Made by a program: the position numbers and the translations under genes | From: Bacillota bacterium | GTDB lineage: Bacteria; Bacillota; Clostridia; Tissierellales; MES13 | NCBI GenBank assembly: GCA_009711785.1 | Contig: VENA01000064.1 | Span: 1 to 64,000, forward strand | Length of the DNA stretch: 64,000 bases | Direction of reading: 5' to 3' | The notes under the pieces: generated by a model | What the model was told of the DNA's origin: nothing | What the model saw: the letters and a program-made list of their open reading frames with translations, nothing else | Database searches by the model: none | Part shown: piece after piece, positions 35,093 to 43,600 of the stretch | How positions within the stretch are numbered: the stretch's first letter is position 1 | How the letters are laid out: each line of letters starts with the position of its first letter

Positions 35093-35276
35093 TTAATGTC
35101 TTTTTAAGAAAAAATAAAAGCTCAACAGCTTTTTTGACTATTTAATCTTTCTTTACAATCAATTAAATTCAATTACAATAAAAATTCTTAATTATAATAG
35201 CAACTTCCTTTTTAATTACTTTTTTTGTATGTTGTATACTCTTTGGCGGTTTTATATTCCTTGTTAACTTCCTAAA

Positions 35277-35577
35277 TCACTCTGGGACCTCCCAAGTACT
35301 TGACATTACTTTTTCATAAATATCATGTGCTCTAACTCTGAATGACGCACCAAAATCTAGTTAATTGAGAGTAAGTATTAATTATAAAATCAATATATAT
35401 AATAATAAATTTAAATATTTTTCAGAAATATTAACATATTATTGAATATGCAAAAGAAAATCCATAGTTATGGAGATTTTATGTATTAAAGGTAAGCTCT
35501 CTTATTCTAGGACTTCCTGGATTCCCTTTACTTGGATCTTTTATACCTAAAATCACCTTGTTTTTTATAGTTTTACG
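35277..35577 (-). pseudogene. Two scraps of unknown coding sequence
   Basis: Minus-strand ends without beginnings: GASFRVRAHDIYEKVMSSTW then EVPE, stop at 35277; and NKVILGIKDPSKGNPGSPRI then RELTFNT, stop at 35479. Both look like genuine protein C-termini. They lie between the agrA2 promoter palindrome and the secreted genes, so former agr-controlled genes may have been lost here. Confidence 0.35.
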
Positions 35578-35768
35578 CCCCTATATTATTAAAGCATTAA
35601 ATAATAACAAAGTAGAGTTTTTAAAAAGCACTCTTTTCTTTTAGAGTTTTTTTGATTCTTCATCAAACTAACCACTCCTTAAATTACAAACATACATTGA
35701 AGAATTAAGTTAAACAATATTGCTTATAAAAAAGTTAATAAAGTAATCTCAAGATTCACTACACTCTT

Positions 35769-35852
35769 ATTATAATATATATTTTGATAAAAATGTTTGA
35801 TTTTTCCTATACAGTCCATTATATGGCTTATACAATCCATATAATAGACTGT
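35769..35852 (-). promoter_or_regulatory. Palindrome plus promoter downstream of agrA2 (copy 2)
   Basis: ACAGTCCATTATATGG (35811-35826) and CCATATAATAGACTGT (35837-35852), one mismatch, with TATAAT on the minus strand at 35769-35774. Near-identical to copy 1 over about 90 bases. It faces the genes at 33.3-35.6 kb. Confidence 0.55.
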
Positions 35853-35943
35853 ATTACCATTTAAAGTACAATTGCTTCTGTTATGTTTTTACTTTTACTC
35901 AAAAACATCTAATAAAATAAAAAAATGAAACCATCCCTTGTTC

Positions 35944-36660
35944 TTAGGAGATGATTTCATCTTTTATTTTTTCAAATCTATTTCTACTCATTAAGACTAT
36001 TCTACTAATTCCATGAAATCTTATTTCATAAGATCTACTCACAAGTTCTTTAATATTCTTTATTTTATTCTTATTAACAATAAAAGATTTATGAACCCTA
36101 ATAAAATTTTCATCTAATTCTTTTTCTAATTTCTTTAGAGTACCTCTAGTTTCATACTGATTAGATTTTTCATGCACTAAAATTTTCTTATCATGTTTTT
36201 CAATATAAATAATATCTTCATATGCTATGATATATATTTCTTTCCCAGTTTTTATAATTAGTTTTTTATTGTCCTTATTACATTTTTCAGTCAAATTTTT
36301 TGCTAGATTACTTAAAGTTTCTCTTAATTTTCCTATATTTATCGGTTTTAATATATAATCATAAGGATGTACCTTAAATGATTCTAAAGCATATTTAGAA
36401 TAACCTGTAAGAAAAACAAACTTTGTTTTTGGGCTAACATTTTTTATAAGATTTGCTACTTCAAGCCCATTTAAACTCTCTTTTTCATCTAGTTCTATAT
36501 CTAATAATGCAACATCAGGTGTATATTCATTAGCATAGTTAATCGCATCATTCCCACTAGATGTTTCATATACTTCTTTTATTAACGGACTTTCTGAAAC
36601 TATCTTTTTTATAAATCTTTTAGTATACTCTTCATCTTCTAAAATTAGTATACTTATCAA
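35944..36660 (-). CDS. agrA: AgrA-like LytTR response regulator, locus 2
   Basis: 238 residues from the TTG at 36660, over 90% identical to the locus 1 protein. Differences cluster at a few sites (NEYTPDVALLDIELDEKESL, and IYIIAYEDIIYIEKHDKKIL in place of IYFIAYEDIIFIEKNDKKIL). The receiver and LytTR domains are complete. It is the last gene of a complete agr-like locus and is followed by the same terminator hairpin. Confidence 0.88.
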   Translation of the reverse strand: MISILILEDEEYTKRFIKKIVSESPLIKEVYETSSGNDAINYANEYTPDVALLDIELDEKESLNGLEVANLIKNVSPKTKFVFLTGYSKYALESFKVHPYDYILKPINIGKLRETLSNLAKNLTEKCNKDNKKLIIKTGKEIYIIAYEDIIYIEKHDKKILVHEKSNQYETRGTLKKLEKELDENFIRVHKSFIVNKNKIKNIKELVSRSYEIRFHGISRIVLMSRNRFEKIKDEIIS

Positions 36661-36672
36661 TATAATCATTCC

Positions 36673-36804
36673 CTATTTTAAATTTTCAGGTACTTCAGGT
36701 TCATATAAAATCCAAATACTATTAGCACTAACTACTGAGGATGCCACTGTAGTTAATATAAATGCAAAACTTGTTAAACACATATGTTTAAAATTCTTTA
36801 TCAT
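36673..36804 (-). CDS. agrD: AgrD-like cyclic autoinducer peptide precursor, locus 2
   Basis: 43 residues; leader as in locus 1, then SSVVSANSIWIL and YEPEVPENLK. The predicted serine-lactone ring S-I-W-I-L differs from locus 1 (S-M-W-I-L), and the exocyclic tail differs too (SAN versus STN). GGGAGGTG upstream lies within agrB2. The probable processing sites are after leucine in WIL and somewhere in SSVVSAN. Confidence 0.82.
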   Translation of the reverse strand: MIKNFKHMCLTSFAFILTTVASSVVSANSIWILYEPEVPENLK

Positions 36805-37426
36805 CCATAACACCTCCCTTATCTAACAAAGATAATGAATCAATAAACTTAACTATTTTATATCCATATGGTGTAGTTAAAAAAAAGCTACTTAAAACAC
36901 CATATATTGATGCCAAAACTATATTTAACATTCTATATTTCATGAATATTATTGAAAAAAAGCCCCACGCTATTAAAATAAAAAATGTTTGTTTTTTTCT
37001 TGTCTTTCTCACTTTTTTACTTTTTATCCTATTATTTTTAGTATCAGCCGGTACCCATTTATTAGTTATATATATACTAAATAAAGCAGTCACTATAAAC
37101 AATACTAAAACTAAAAATTTTGAAGCATAAAATAGAGACATATAACCAGATACTAATGATAAAAACAAACCTACAAATAAACATTTCCTATACGTATCTA
37201 AATGAATACCTCCTATGTATGATCTAAAAATAATAAATGTTATAAGAAATACTATGGTTGTCCCACTAATACCTAATATATAAGAAATGATAAGTATTAA
37301 GACAACCTTTAAAATACTACCTAGAATTACTTCTATACCAAAGGCAAATACATCGATTTCCCCACTATCACTGTTTAATTTTAATCCTAATTTCATAGCC
37401 AATTTTTTTGACACTTTATTTATCAA
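36788..37426 (-). CDS. agrB: AgrB-like autoinducer-processing protease, locus 2
   Basis: 212 residues. The catalytic histidine and cysteine sit in GGIHLDTYRKC (H75, C82), the spacing of S. aureus AgrB (H77, C84). Four to six membrane segments follow, then a basic loop (NRIKSKKVRKTRKK). It starts at a TTG overlapping the kinase stop by 4 bases, and its end overlaps agrD. It cleaves the AgrD tail and forms the lactone at the membrane. This is the only intact agrB in the window. Confidence 0.9.
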   Translation of the reverse strand: MINKVSKKLAMKLGLKLNSDSGEIDVFAFGIEVILGSILKVVLILIISYILGISGTTIVFLITFIIFRSYIGGIHLDTYRKCLFVGLFLSLVSGYMSLFYASKFLVLVLFIVTALFSIYITNKWVPADTKNNRIKSKKVRKTRKKQTFFILIAWGFFSIIFMKYRMLNIVLASIYGVLSSFFLTTPYGYKIVKFIDSLSLLDKGGVMDDKEF

Positions 37427-38286
37427 TCCATCTCATCCTTTAACGAAATTTTAACTTTGAAAGTTGTTTTCTTGTTTGAGCTAACTTCTATTGTTCCCCC
37501 ATATTGTTTTACTATTTTTTTTATTAAATATAAACCATATCCTCTATCATTAGTACCTTTTGTAGTAAATCCAGGATTAAATAACTTTTTTTCTATTTCT
37601 CTAGGAATTTTATTTCCTGTATTAGATACATATATAATAAAATTGTTATTTTCAAACTTTATTTCTAAACCCACATATCTATTTACATTATTTTCACTTT
37701 CAACTGTAGCTTCAAAGGCATTATCAATAAGATTTCCTATAATACTACAAAGCTCTCTGTCATTAATTTTTAATCTCTCTAAATCACATTTAATTGCAAA
37801 GTCAAAATTAATATTTTTATCCTCTGCTACTTTTATCTTAGAATTTAATAAAATGGTTAACGCAGTATTATATGTGTATTTGATATCTGCAATTGGTTTA
37901 TGATTTTCTGTAAGCTCATTTAAATAATTTTTAGCACTATCTATTTCCTCTAAATATAACATTGATTGAATAGTTTGTATGTGTCGACTGTATTCATGTT
38001 TTTGAGTTTGTAATATGTTATTTAAATTTTCTACTTGCTTAAGTTGTGATTTTAAGAGTCTAGATTCTGTATTTCTTTTTATTGTTTCACTTAATTTATT
38101 AATAGATAATAAAACTAAAAATATTAATATAAATAATAACCCGCTAACATATGGAAGGAAATTCTTTACATATTTTAAGGCATCAGCCATAAATATAAAT
38201 TGATTAATAATCTCTATTACTAATAATTGTAATAACATTGTAAATATTATGAGTATTACACCTTTATTTTTAAACAATATTATCAA
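37423..38286 (-). CDS. agrC: AgrC-like sensor kinase, catalytic subunit, locus 2
   Basis: 287 residues, about 96% identical to the locus 1 copy; H97 (QKHEYSRH), the N-box NLIDNAFEATV and the G-box DRGYGLYLIKK are intact. It overlaps the membrane subunit by 17 bases in another frame, exactly as in locus 1. Confidence 0.82.
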   Translation of the reverse strand: MIILFKNKGVILIIFTMLLQLLVIEIINQFIFMADALKYVKNFLPYVSGLLFILIFLVLLSINKLSETIKRNTESRLLKSQLKQVENLNNILQTQKHEYSRHIQTIQSMLYLEEIDSAKNYLNELTENHKPIADIKYTYNTALTILLNSKIKVAEDKNINFDFAIKCDLERLKINDRELCSIIGNLIDNAFEATVESENNVNRYVGLEIKFENNNFIIYVSNTGNKIPREIEKKLFNPGFTTKGTNDRGYGLYLIKKIVKQYGGTIEVSSNKKTTFKVKISLKDEMD

Positions 38287-38761
38287 CTCTATCTTCTGGT
38301 TTTAAATCTATAATATAAAATCTAACTCTCCTTAAAATAATATAAATAATTAATGTGATTATACCAGTAGGTAAATAAAATAATACATTAAGCCAAGGCT
38401 TAATAGCTAAATCGCTAGATGTAAAACTTGAAATATCTAATAACAAAGGAATTGTAATGTTTTGTATTATCCCTGTTAATAGAGCTCCCATAAAGGTTCC
38501 TATTGAACTGATAAAAAAATTTAATTTTGTTAAGATACATACCAAAATAATAATTAACGAAATTTGTATAATAGTATGCAATCCAAATATTTCAATATAC
38601 TTTCTAATAAAATAAGCTGCTATTGCTACTATAAAAGATATATATAAAGTTTCCTTTACTTTTATATCAATATTAAATAATCTGAAGCCTATTTGTATAA
38701 TAAGAAAAGTTTCAGGTATAGTTTGTATTAAAGCAATGTACCATGGTATTTCATATAACAT
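38270..38761 (-). CDS. AgrC-like sensor membrane subunit, locus 2
   Basis: 163 residues, five membrane segments. Relative to locus 1 it differs in a few patches: MLYEIPWY for MLYPIPWY, VKETLYI for IKENIYI, and LLLDISSFTSSDLAIKP for LLLDILSFTTNDLAIKP. The last patch is in an outer loop that could contact the peptide. AAGGAGGAG precedes the ATG. Confidence 0.77.
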   Translation of the reverse strand: MLYEIPWYIALIQTIPETFLIIQIGFRLFNIDIKVKETLYISFIVAIAAYFIRKYIEIFGLHTIIQISLIIILVCILTKLNFFISSIGTFMGALLTGIIQNITIPLLLDISSFTSSDLAIKPWLNVLFYLPTGIITLIIYIILRRVRFYIIDLKPEDRVDNIV

Positions 38762-38985
38762 ATTCTCCTCCTTAGCTATAGATCATTTACCTCTTTTTTT
38801 TACATAATAACATTTGAAAATTGAAAAAAATGTCATTTTCTGTTATGTTAAGCATTTTTTTCTTTTTATATTCGCTTTCCTTGATCAACCAATATCAAAA
38901 GACTCATCGTCACAATCCTTATAAAGAATGAAGATTAGTTATAATAAATGATAAGGTAGTATATGCAACAAAAGGAGAGAAATAA

Positions 38986-39012
38986 AATAAAGACCTTACA
39001 AAGGTCTTTATT
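38986..39012 (-). terminator. Terminator of the 39051-39900 operon
   Basis: AATAAAGACCTT/AAGGTCTTTATT with a T-rich continuation on the minus strand, just after the 39051 gene. Confidence 0.75.
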
Positions 39013-39050
39013 TTCAATATATATAGGGCTCTTGTTTTTATATATTCTAA

Positions 39051-39233
39051 TTAATTTTTATAATTTAAAATTGATAAACTTAATAATGAAAATCCACTAA
39101 CTATCGAAAAAGGGAGTGATTTATACATATAATTTTTAGGTGTATAATTTTCAAAATAGTAAAGATAAAGTAATATGGAAAATGATATTGTAAAGACTAT
39201 CATAAACAATACCCTTATATTTTTAGTATTCAT
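39051..39233 (-). CDS. Two-helix small membrane protein
   Basis: 60 residues; segments VLFMIVFTISFSILLYLYYF and KSLPFSIVSGFSLLSLSIL. The start overlaps the end of the secreted-protein gene by 11 bases, so the two are translationally coupled. A small membrane partner next to a secreted protein recalls bacteriocin-immunity pairs, without proof. Confidence 0.6.
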   Translation of the reverse strand: MNTKNIRVLFMIVFTISFSILLYLYYFENYTPKNYMYKSLPFSIVSGFSLLSLSILNYKN

Positions 39234-39900
39234 TACTATCTACAGAATATGATTTAATAGCTGGTTCTTGAACATAGAAGTCTCCATGATCTTTATCATA
39301 TAAAAAACCATCCCAATTTGAATAATGTTCCTGTACAATTGAAATTTTGTGTTTATGAGTACCTTTTTTATAATAGAAGTCTCTAGTATTATAACCTTCG
39401 TCTGGACCACTAAGTTCAATTGTTTCTTTTATCGTTTTAGTAAAATCTGATTCAAAATCAAATGCTGATATTATTGCCGATTTAGATTCAGAAGGGTAAT
39501 CTCCTGAAACTGATGCTTTAATTGTAACTTGAACATCCTCTTCTTTTGTATACGTTTCACCTCTTGCTATACTTTTTACAAAATAAGGTTTGGATAACCA
39601 TGACCAGGTATCTACTATTCCATGGTCATAAACATACCAGCGGTCATATTCATAGTATGCACGTCCATACAGCGTATATTCCTTGCTATTAGTTATCTCT
39701 TTTTCTAAATTATTTATTTCATAATAACCTAGAAGTTTTACAGTCTTACCATCGTATAAAAAATCAACAGGTTCTTGATATTTGACGAACTTATAATCAT
39801 CATTATTTAAGTCATTCAAATTTATAGAGTTCGCAAACGAAATTCCTCCAAAACTTAATAATAAAAGAAAAACTAAAAATGTAGATAAAATTTTTTTCAT
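39223..39900 (-). CDS. Secreted protein downstream of agr relic 3, unknown
   Basis: 225 residues from the ATG at 39900 (GGGAGATGG upstream; the frame extends 17 codons without reason). Signal peptide KKILSTFLVFLLLLSFGGIS, cleavage near SFA-NS. The mature part is aromatic-rich (EYTLYGRAYYEYDRWYVYDH, then DTWSWLSKPYFVKSIARGET) with a strand-rich DVQVTIKASVSGDYPSESKS and a tail NWDGFLYDKDHGDFYVQEPA. No known fold recognised. It is the first gene after the third agr palindrome and promoter. Confidence 0.65.
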   Translation of the reverse strand: MKKILSTFLVFLLLLSFGGISFANSINLNDLNNDDYKFVKYQEPVDFLYDGKTVKLLGYYEINNLEKEITNSKEYTLYGRAYYEYDRWYVYDHGIVDTWSWLSKPYFVKSIARGETYTKEEDVQVTIKASVSGDYPSESKSAIISAFDFESDFTKTIKETIELSGPDEGYNTRDFYYKKGTHKHKISIVQEHYSNWDGFLYDKDHGDFYVQEPAIKSYSVDSNEY

Positions 39901-40347
39901 TAAACTAACCATCTCCCTATTAGATTTTTTTACAATAAATACTTTATACATTCCACAAATTACTCTTCAAGGAAAACATGTATTTTTTTTATGCTTTTAT
40001 AGATTTTCCGTTAAAAGAATAAGAAAATAAACAATATACTGTTAGTTTCATAATGTCAGCACTTCATAAAACTCCTCCTCATTTTTTATTGATTTTGTCA
40101 AAAGTTTTGCCTATACACCTTAACAAAACCTCTATTTTTACATATTTATTATAGAGAATACTTAGCACCTAAAATCAGGTGCAAATTTCATTGTCTAAGT
40201 AGAATTAAGCCACTAAAGAAAAGTAGCCGAAGCTTCAGGCAACTAATTCCACTAATACATATCTGTAAGGATTCTTATCCTTTATACATTTCAAATTTAA
40301 GTGATTAAACAATATTGTTTATATATAGTTAATAAAGTGATCTCGAG
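39901..40347. other. Intergenic upstream of the secreted-protein gene
   Basis: About 450 bases. It contains a GCACCT/AGGTGC hairpin (40167-40184) and further AT-rich sequence. From about 40300 it matches the region downstream of locus 2 (35690-35760). No gene. Confidence 0.45.
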
Positions 40348-40362
40348 ATTCACTACACTCTT

Positions 40363-40446
40363 ATTATAATATATATTTTGATAAAAATGTTTGATTTTTC
40401 CTATACAGTCCATTATATGGCTTATACAATCCATATAATGGACTGT
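40363..40446 (-). promoter_or_regulatory. Palindrome plus promoter after the agrA relic (copy 3)
   Basis: ACAGTCCATTATATGG (40405-40420) and CCATATAATGGACTGT (40431-40446), perfect 16-bp arms. TATAAT on the minus strand at 40363-40368. It faces the secreted-protein gene at 39900 and stays intact although its agrA is broken. Confidence 0.6.
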
Positions 40447-40559
40447 GTTACCATTTAAAGTACAATTACTTTTATTATGTTATTACTTTTATATAAAATT
40501 TTTATCCCTTTTAGTCAAAGACATCTAATAAAATAAAAAAATGAAACCATCCCTTGTTC

Positions 40560-40966
40560 TTAGGAGATGATTTCATCTTTTATTTCTTCAAATCTATTTC
40601 TACTCATTAAGACTGTTTTACTAATTCCATGAAATCTTATTTCATAAGATCTACTCACAAGTTCTTTAATATTCTTTATTTTATTCTTATTAACAATAAA
40701 TGATTTATGAACCCTATATGAATTTTCTTATCATTTTTTTCAATAAAAATAATATATTCATATGCTATGAAATATATTTCTTTCCCAGTTTTTATAATCA
40801 GTTTTTTATCGTCTTTATTACTCTTTTCAGTTATATTTTTTGCTAGATTACTTAAAGTTTCACTTAATTTTCCTATATTTATTGGTTTTAATATATAACC
40901 ATAGGATGTACCTTAAATGATTCTAAAGCATATTTAGAATAACCTGTAAGAAAAACAAACTTTTTT
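40560..40966 (-). pseudogene. AgrA relic, locus 3
   Basis: The 3' two-thirds of an agrA: an internal deletion near 40718, a missing base near 40905, and truncation at about 40966 in the receiver domain (FVFLTGYSKYALESF region). Closest to locus 2. The rest of the locus is gone, replaced by the unknown gene at 41031. Confidence 0.85.
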
Positions 40967-41030
40967 TTAAAAGTATGCTCTTTTTGGATAATAAAAGTTC
41001 AATTAGAACTTTGTTGGGTTAATAAAATAG

Positions 41031-41273
41031 TTATTTTATCTCATTTAGTAGCTTAATTATCATACCCATAAGCTTTACATCTAAATTGTAATCAACAACC
41101 ATATCTAATACAGTAGTACTATTTACTTTATCTTTTGTTTCAGCTTCCACCTTCATTTTTATAGTATTTTCTAAAACCACAAGTATATCATCACTTGTTT
41201 CAAACGTATGTCTTGCATTAATATCATTAATTTCTATTACTGTAGCTACCTTCGGTCTGTCTCGTCCATACAA
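41031..41273 (-). CDS. Unknown small protein, possibly partial
   Basis: 80 residues from a TTG (the frame is open a little further to ATT-TTA-GCT). Sequence style: RPKVATVIEINDINARHTFE, SDDILVVLENTIKMKVEAET, then VVDYNLDVKLMGMIIKLLNE. A soluble alpha/beta pattern. No ribosome site and an abrupt junction to the agrA relic suggest it is a fragment or was captured by recombination. Confidence 0.4.
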   Translation of the reverse strand: MYGRDRPKVATVIEINDINARHTFETSDDILVVLENTIKMKVEAETKDKVNSTTVLDMVVDYNLDVKLMGMIIKLLNEIK

Positions 41274-41346
41274 TTCAACTCTAGCTAAAATTTAGACTAC
41301 ATTCCTGGAGTGGTAGTCTAAAAATTGAACTAGCTTCAGGAAGAAT

Positions 41347-41475
41347 TTATTTTAGAACTTCACTTTGTAATTTTTCTATTCTAGCTTTACAAACTAACAT
41401 CTGTTTATGTGCTCTACTTCCTAAAATAAATCCAATTAATCCAAAGACTAGACCTAAAAATCCAAATGTGTTCAT
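41347..41475 (-). CDS. 42-residue membrane protein
   Basis: MNTFGFLGLVFGLIGFILGS forms one membrane segment, followed by a helical tail HKQMLVCKARIEKLQSEVLK. AAAGGGAG precedes the ATG by 9 bases. A complete small gene; function unknown. Confidence 0.55.
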   Translation of the reverse strand: MNTFGFLGLVFGLIGFILGSRAHKQMLVCKARIEKLQSEVLK

Positions 41476-41566
41476 AAATCTATCTCCCTTTAACTCTTTA
41501 ATGAATTTTACCAATTAAAATAATTATATCTTAACTTTACATAATTGCAAATATAAAGTATCAAAG

Positions 41567-42000
41567 CTAAATACTTAGAAAGACTTTTAAAATATCAGGA
41601 TCAAATTGACTTCCTGATCCCTTGGCCAATAGATCTTTTGATTCTTCTTTACTAAATCCAAAAGATCTATAAACCCTTGGATTTCTTAAAGCATCATATA
41701 CATCTACTACTTAAATTATTCTGGCCAAGAAAGGTATTTCAGTTTTTTTAACTTATCAGGATATCCTTTACCATCCCATCTTTCATGATGTGCTCTAACT
41801 ATGTATTTAAGCTCTTTTAACTCTTCTATTTCCTTTATGTAATCACTTGAATATATAGGATGAAGCTCTACTACTTGCCTTTCTTTATTTGTAAGCTTTG
41901 AAGACTTTCCTAAAATCTCTTTAGGTATTCTAGCTTTTCCTATGTCATGAAATATTGAAGCCGTTTCTCCTGTAGTCTCTGGATGTAATCATTATTTCCT
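41567..42000 (-). pseudogene. HD-GYP domain cyclic-di-GMP phosphodiesterase relic
   Basis: The minus strand gives GETASIFHDIGKARIPKEIL (HD pair), LTNKERQVVELHPIYSSDYI, IVRAHHERWDGKGYPDKLKK (HHE...DGxGYP). After a frameshift near 41740 it gives VVDVYDALRNPRVYRSFGFS and GSQFDPDILKVFLSI. The N-terminal half is missing. The motifs needed to hydrolyse cyclic di-GMP were present in the ancestor, but the gene is dead. Confidence 0.85.
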
Positions 42001-42259
42001 GAATAATCCTGGATATTATATATATATCCATCAAGAGAAGTATTTAGTCTAAATAATCTTATTCAAAACTACTTTCAAATGCCTTTTGAAAATTTATATG
42101 CTTGTCTAAACAAATATTTAAGCTTTATCTTTAAAATATCTTTTTAATAGTTGTTTCTTTTATTTTGTAACTTCTATTTGACAAAATACTCATCGTCACA
42201 ATCCTTATAAAAACTGAATACAATAATATATGTAATTATCTCCTTAAGGAGGCGTATCG

Positions 42260-42874
42260 ATGAACAGAAAGAAAGTTGTTGAAATTAAAAACATCAGCAT
42301 GATATATCACACCCTTGATGGGGAAACTGAAGCTATTAAAGACTTGTCTTTGGATATAAATCACGGTGAAATAGTTCTTTTAGTAGGACCTAGCGGTTGT
42401 GGAAAATCCACACTTTTATCTATAATAGCAGGTCTTATAAAGCCATCTAAAGGTAAAGTCTTAATTAATGAGAAAGAGGTAAAGGGTACTACAGGTGAAA
42501 TAGGTTATATGTTTCAAAGAGACCATCTATTTGAATGGAGAACTATTTTAGGAAATGTATTAATAGGACTTGAAATTCAAGATAAAATAACAGATGAAAC
42601 AAAAGAATTTGCAGAAAAACTTTTAGACACATATGGACTAGGAGAATTTAAAAATCACTATCCTAGACAATTGTCTGGAGGCATGAGACAAAGAGTAGCA
42701 CTAATAAGAACTTTAGCATGTAAGCCAGATATATTACTTCTAGATGAACCTTTCTCAGCACTAGACTATCAAACAAGACTTGCAATCGCAGATGAAATCG
42801 GAACAATACTTAAGAAAGAAAAGAAAACAGCCTTTATGGTTACACATGACATAGCAGAAGCTATATCTTCATAA
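42260..42874 (+). CDS. Orphan ABC transporter ATPase, second long copy
   Basis: 204 residues, about 95% identical to the copy at 31593, with all catalytic motifs (GPSGCGKST, LSGGMRQR, ILLLDEP, H-loop) and ending EAISS. The leader (CTCATCGTCACAATCC at about 42189, AAGGAGG before the ATG) is conserved too. No partner permease. Either a stand-alone or shared NBD, or a passive marker of repeated recombination. Confidence 0.75.
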   Translation: MNRKKVVEIKNISMIYHTLDGETEAIKDLSLDINHGEIVLLVGPSGCGKSTLLSIIAGLIKPSKGKVLINEKEVKGTTGEIGYMFQRDHLFEWRTILGNVLIGLEIQDKITDETKEFAEKLLDTYGLGEFKNHYPRQLSGGMRQRVALIRTLACKPDILLLDEPFSALDYQTRLAIADEIGTILKKEKKTAFMVTHDIAEAISS

Positions 42875-43600
42875 AGGCAGACCTAAAAATATAACCTAAA
42901 TACTTTAACTTTAGAAACATATTTTTATACCTCAAGTAATATATGTTTGTAATAATGGATAAGGAATTTATTGCTATAATTCCATTACCTATAAACTAAC
43001 TTAAAGAATTCAGAAGTAAAAAACCTTAGAAAGGTAATTTGAGTAATATGTTTTAACTATTGCTAATATCTCAAAGAATATTCTGAATAATAAAGATGGA
43101 AGCAACTGTCTTTACATCGTTAAGAACAAAAATAAAATCCACCATCATAACTTCTAATTTTCCATTTAACAGATAAGATGCTATTTTAAGGTTCTTAATT
43201 AATTTATTTATCTGCAATAACTGCAATTAAGTTTAGATCATTTACTAATGAGTATGATTGAGAGCTCTTATTAACCCAAACAAGCTATTGACTGGTTGTT
43301 TGCTTAAATGGTCCCTTTTCAACTAAAAAAGTAGGGAATTTTAGCTTAATCAATACATATAAAAAGAAACTATCCTATTACATTAATAGGATAGCAATAA
43401 GTAATTATTCTCTGTTATTTTTATCTTCACTAGTTTTTTCTTATTTACCTTACGAAACTTTAACTATCCCATCATATTTTATTCTGATAGTATTTAAATT
43501 ATAGCTTTTTTAATCCAACTAAAAGGCCTATCACATAAATGGTCTACTTTAAGGTATGTATGTGATATGATAAGTTTACGATGGTCTTATAAAGAAATAA
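42875..43600. other. Long intergenic region left of the primase-RT gene
   Basis: About 725 bases with stops in all frames. A terminator-like hairpin is at 43361-43394. A second inverted repeat, CTATCACATA/TATGTGATA (about 43527-43570), lies directly after the primase-RT stop. The left end of the mobile element is probably in here, but no attachment core could be fixed by eye. Confidence 0.4.
43361..43394 (-). terminator. Terminator-like hairpin beyond the primase-RT gene
   Basis: Perfect 11-bp stem CTATCCTATTA/TAATAGGATAG followed by TTTCTTTTT on the minus strand. Confidence 0.65.
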
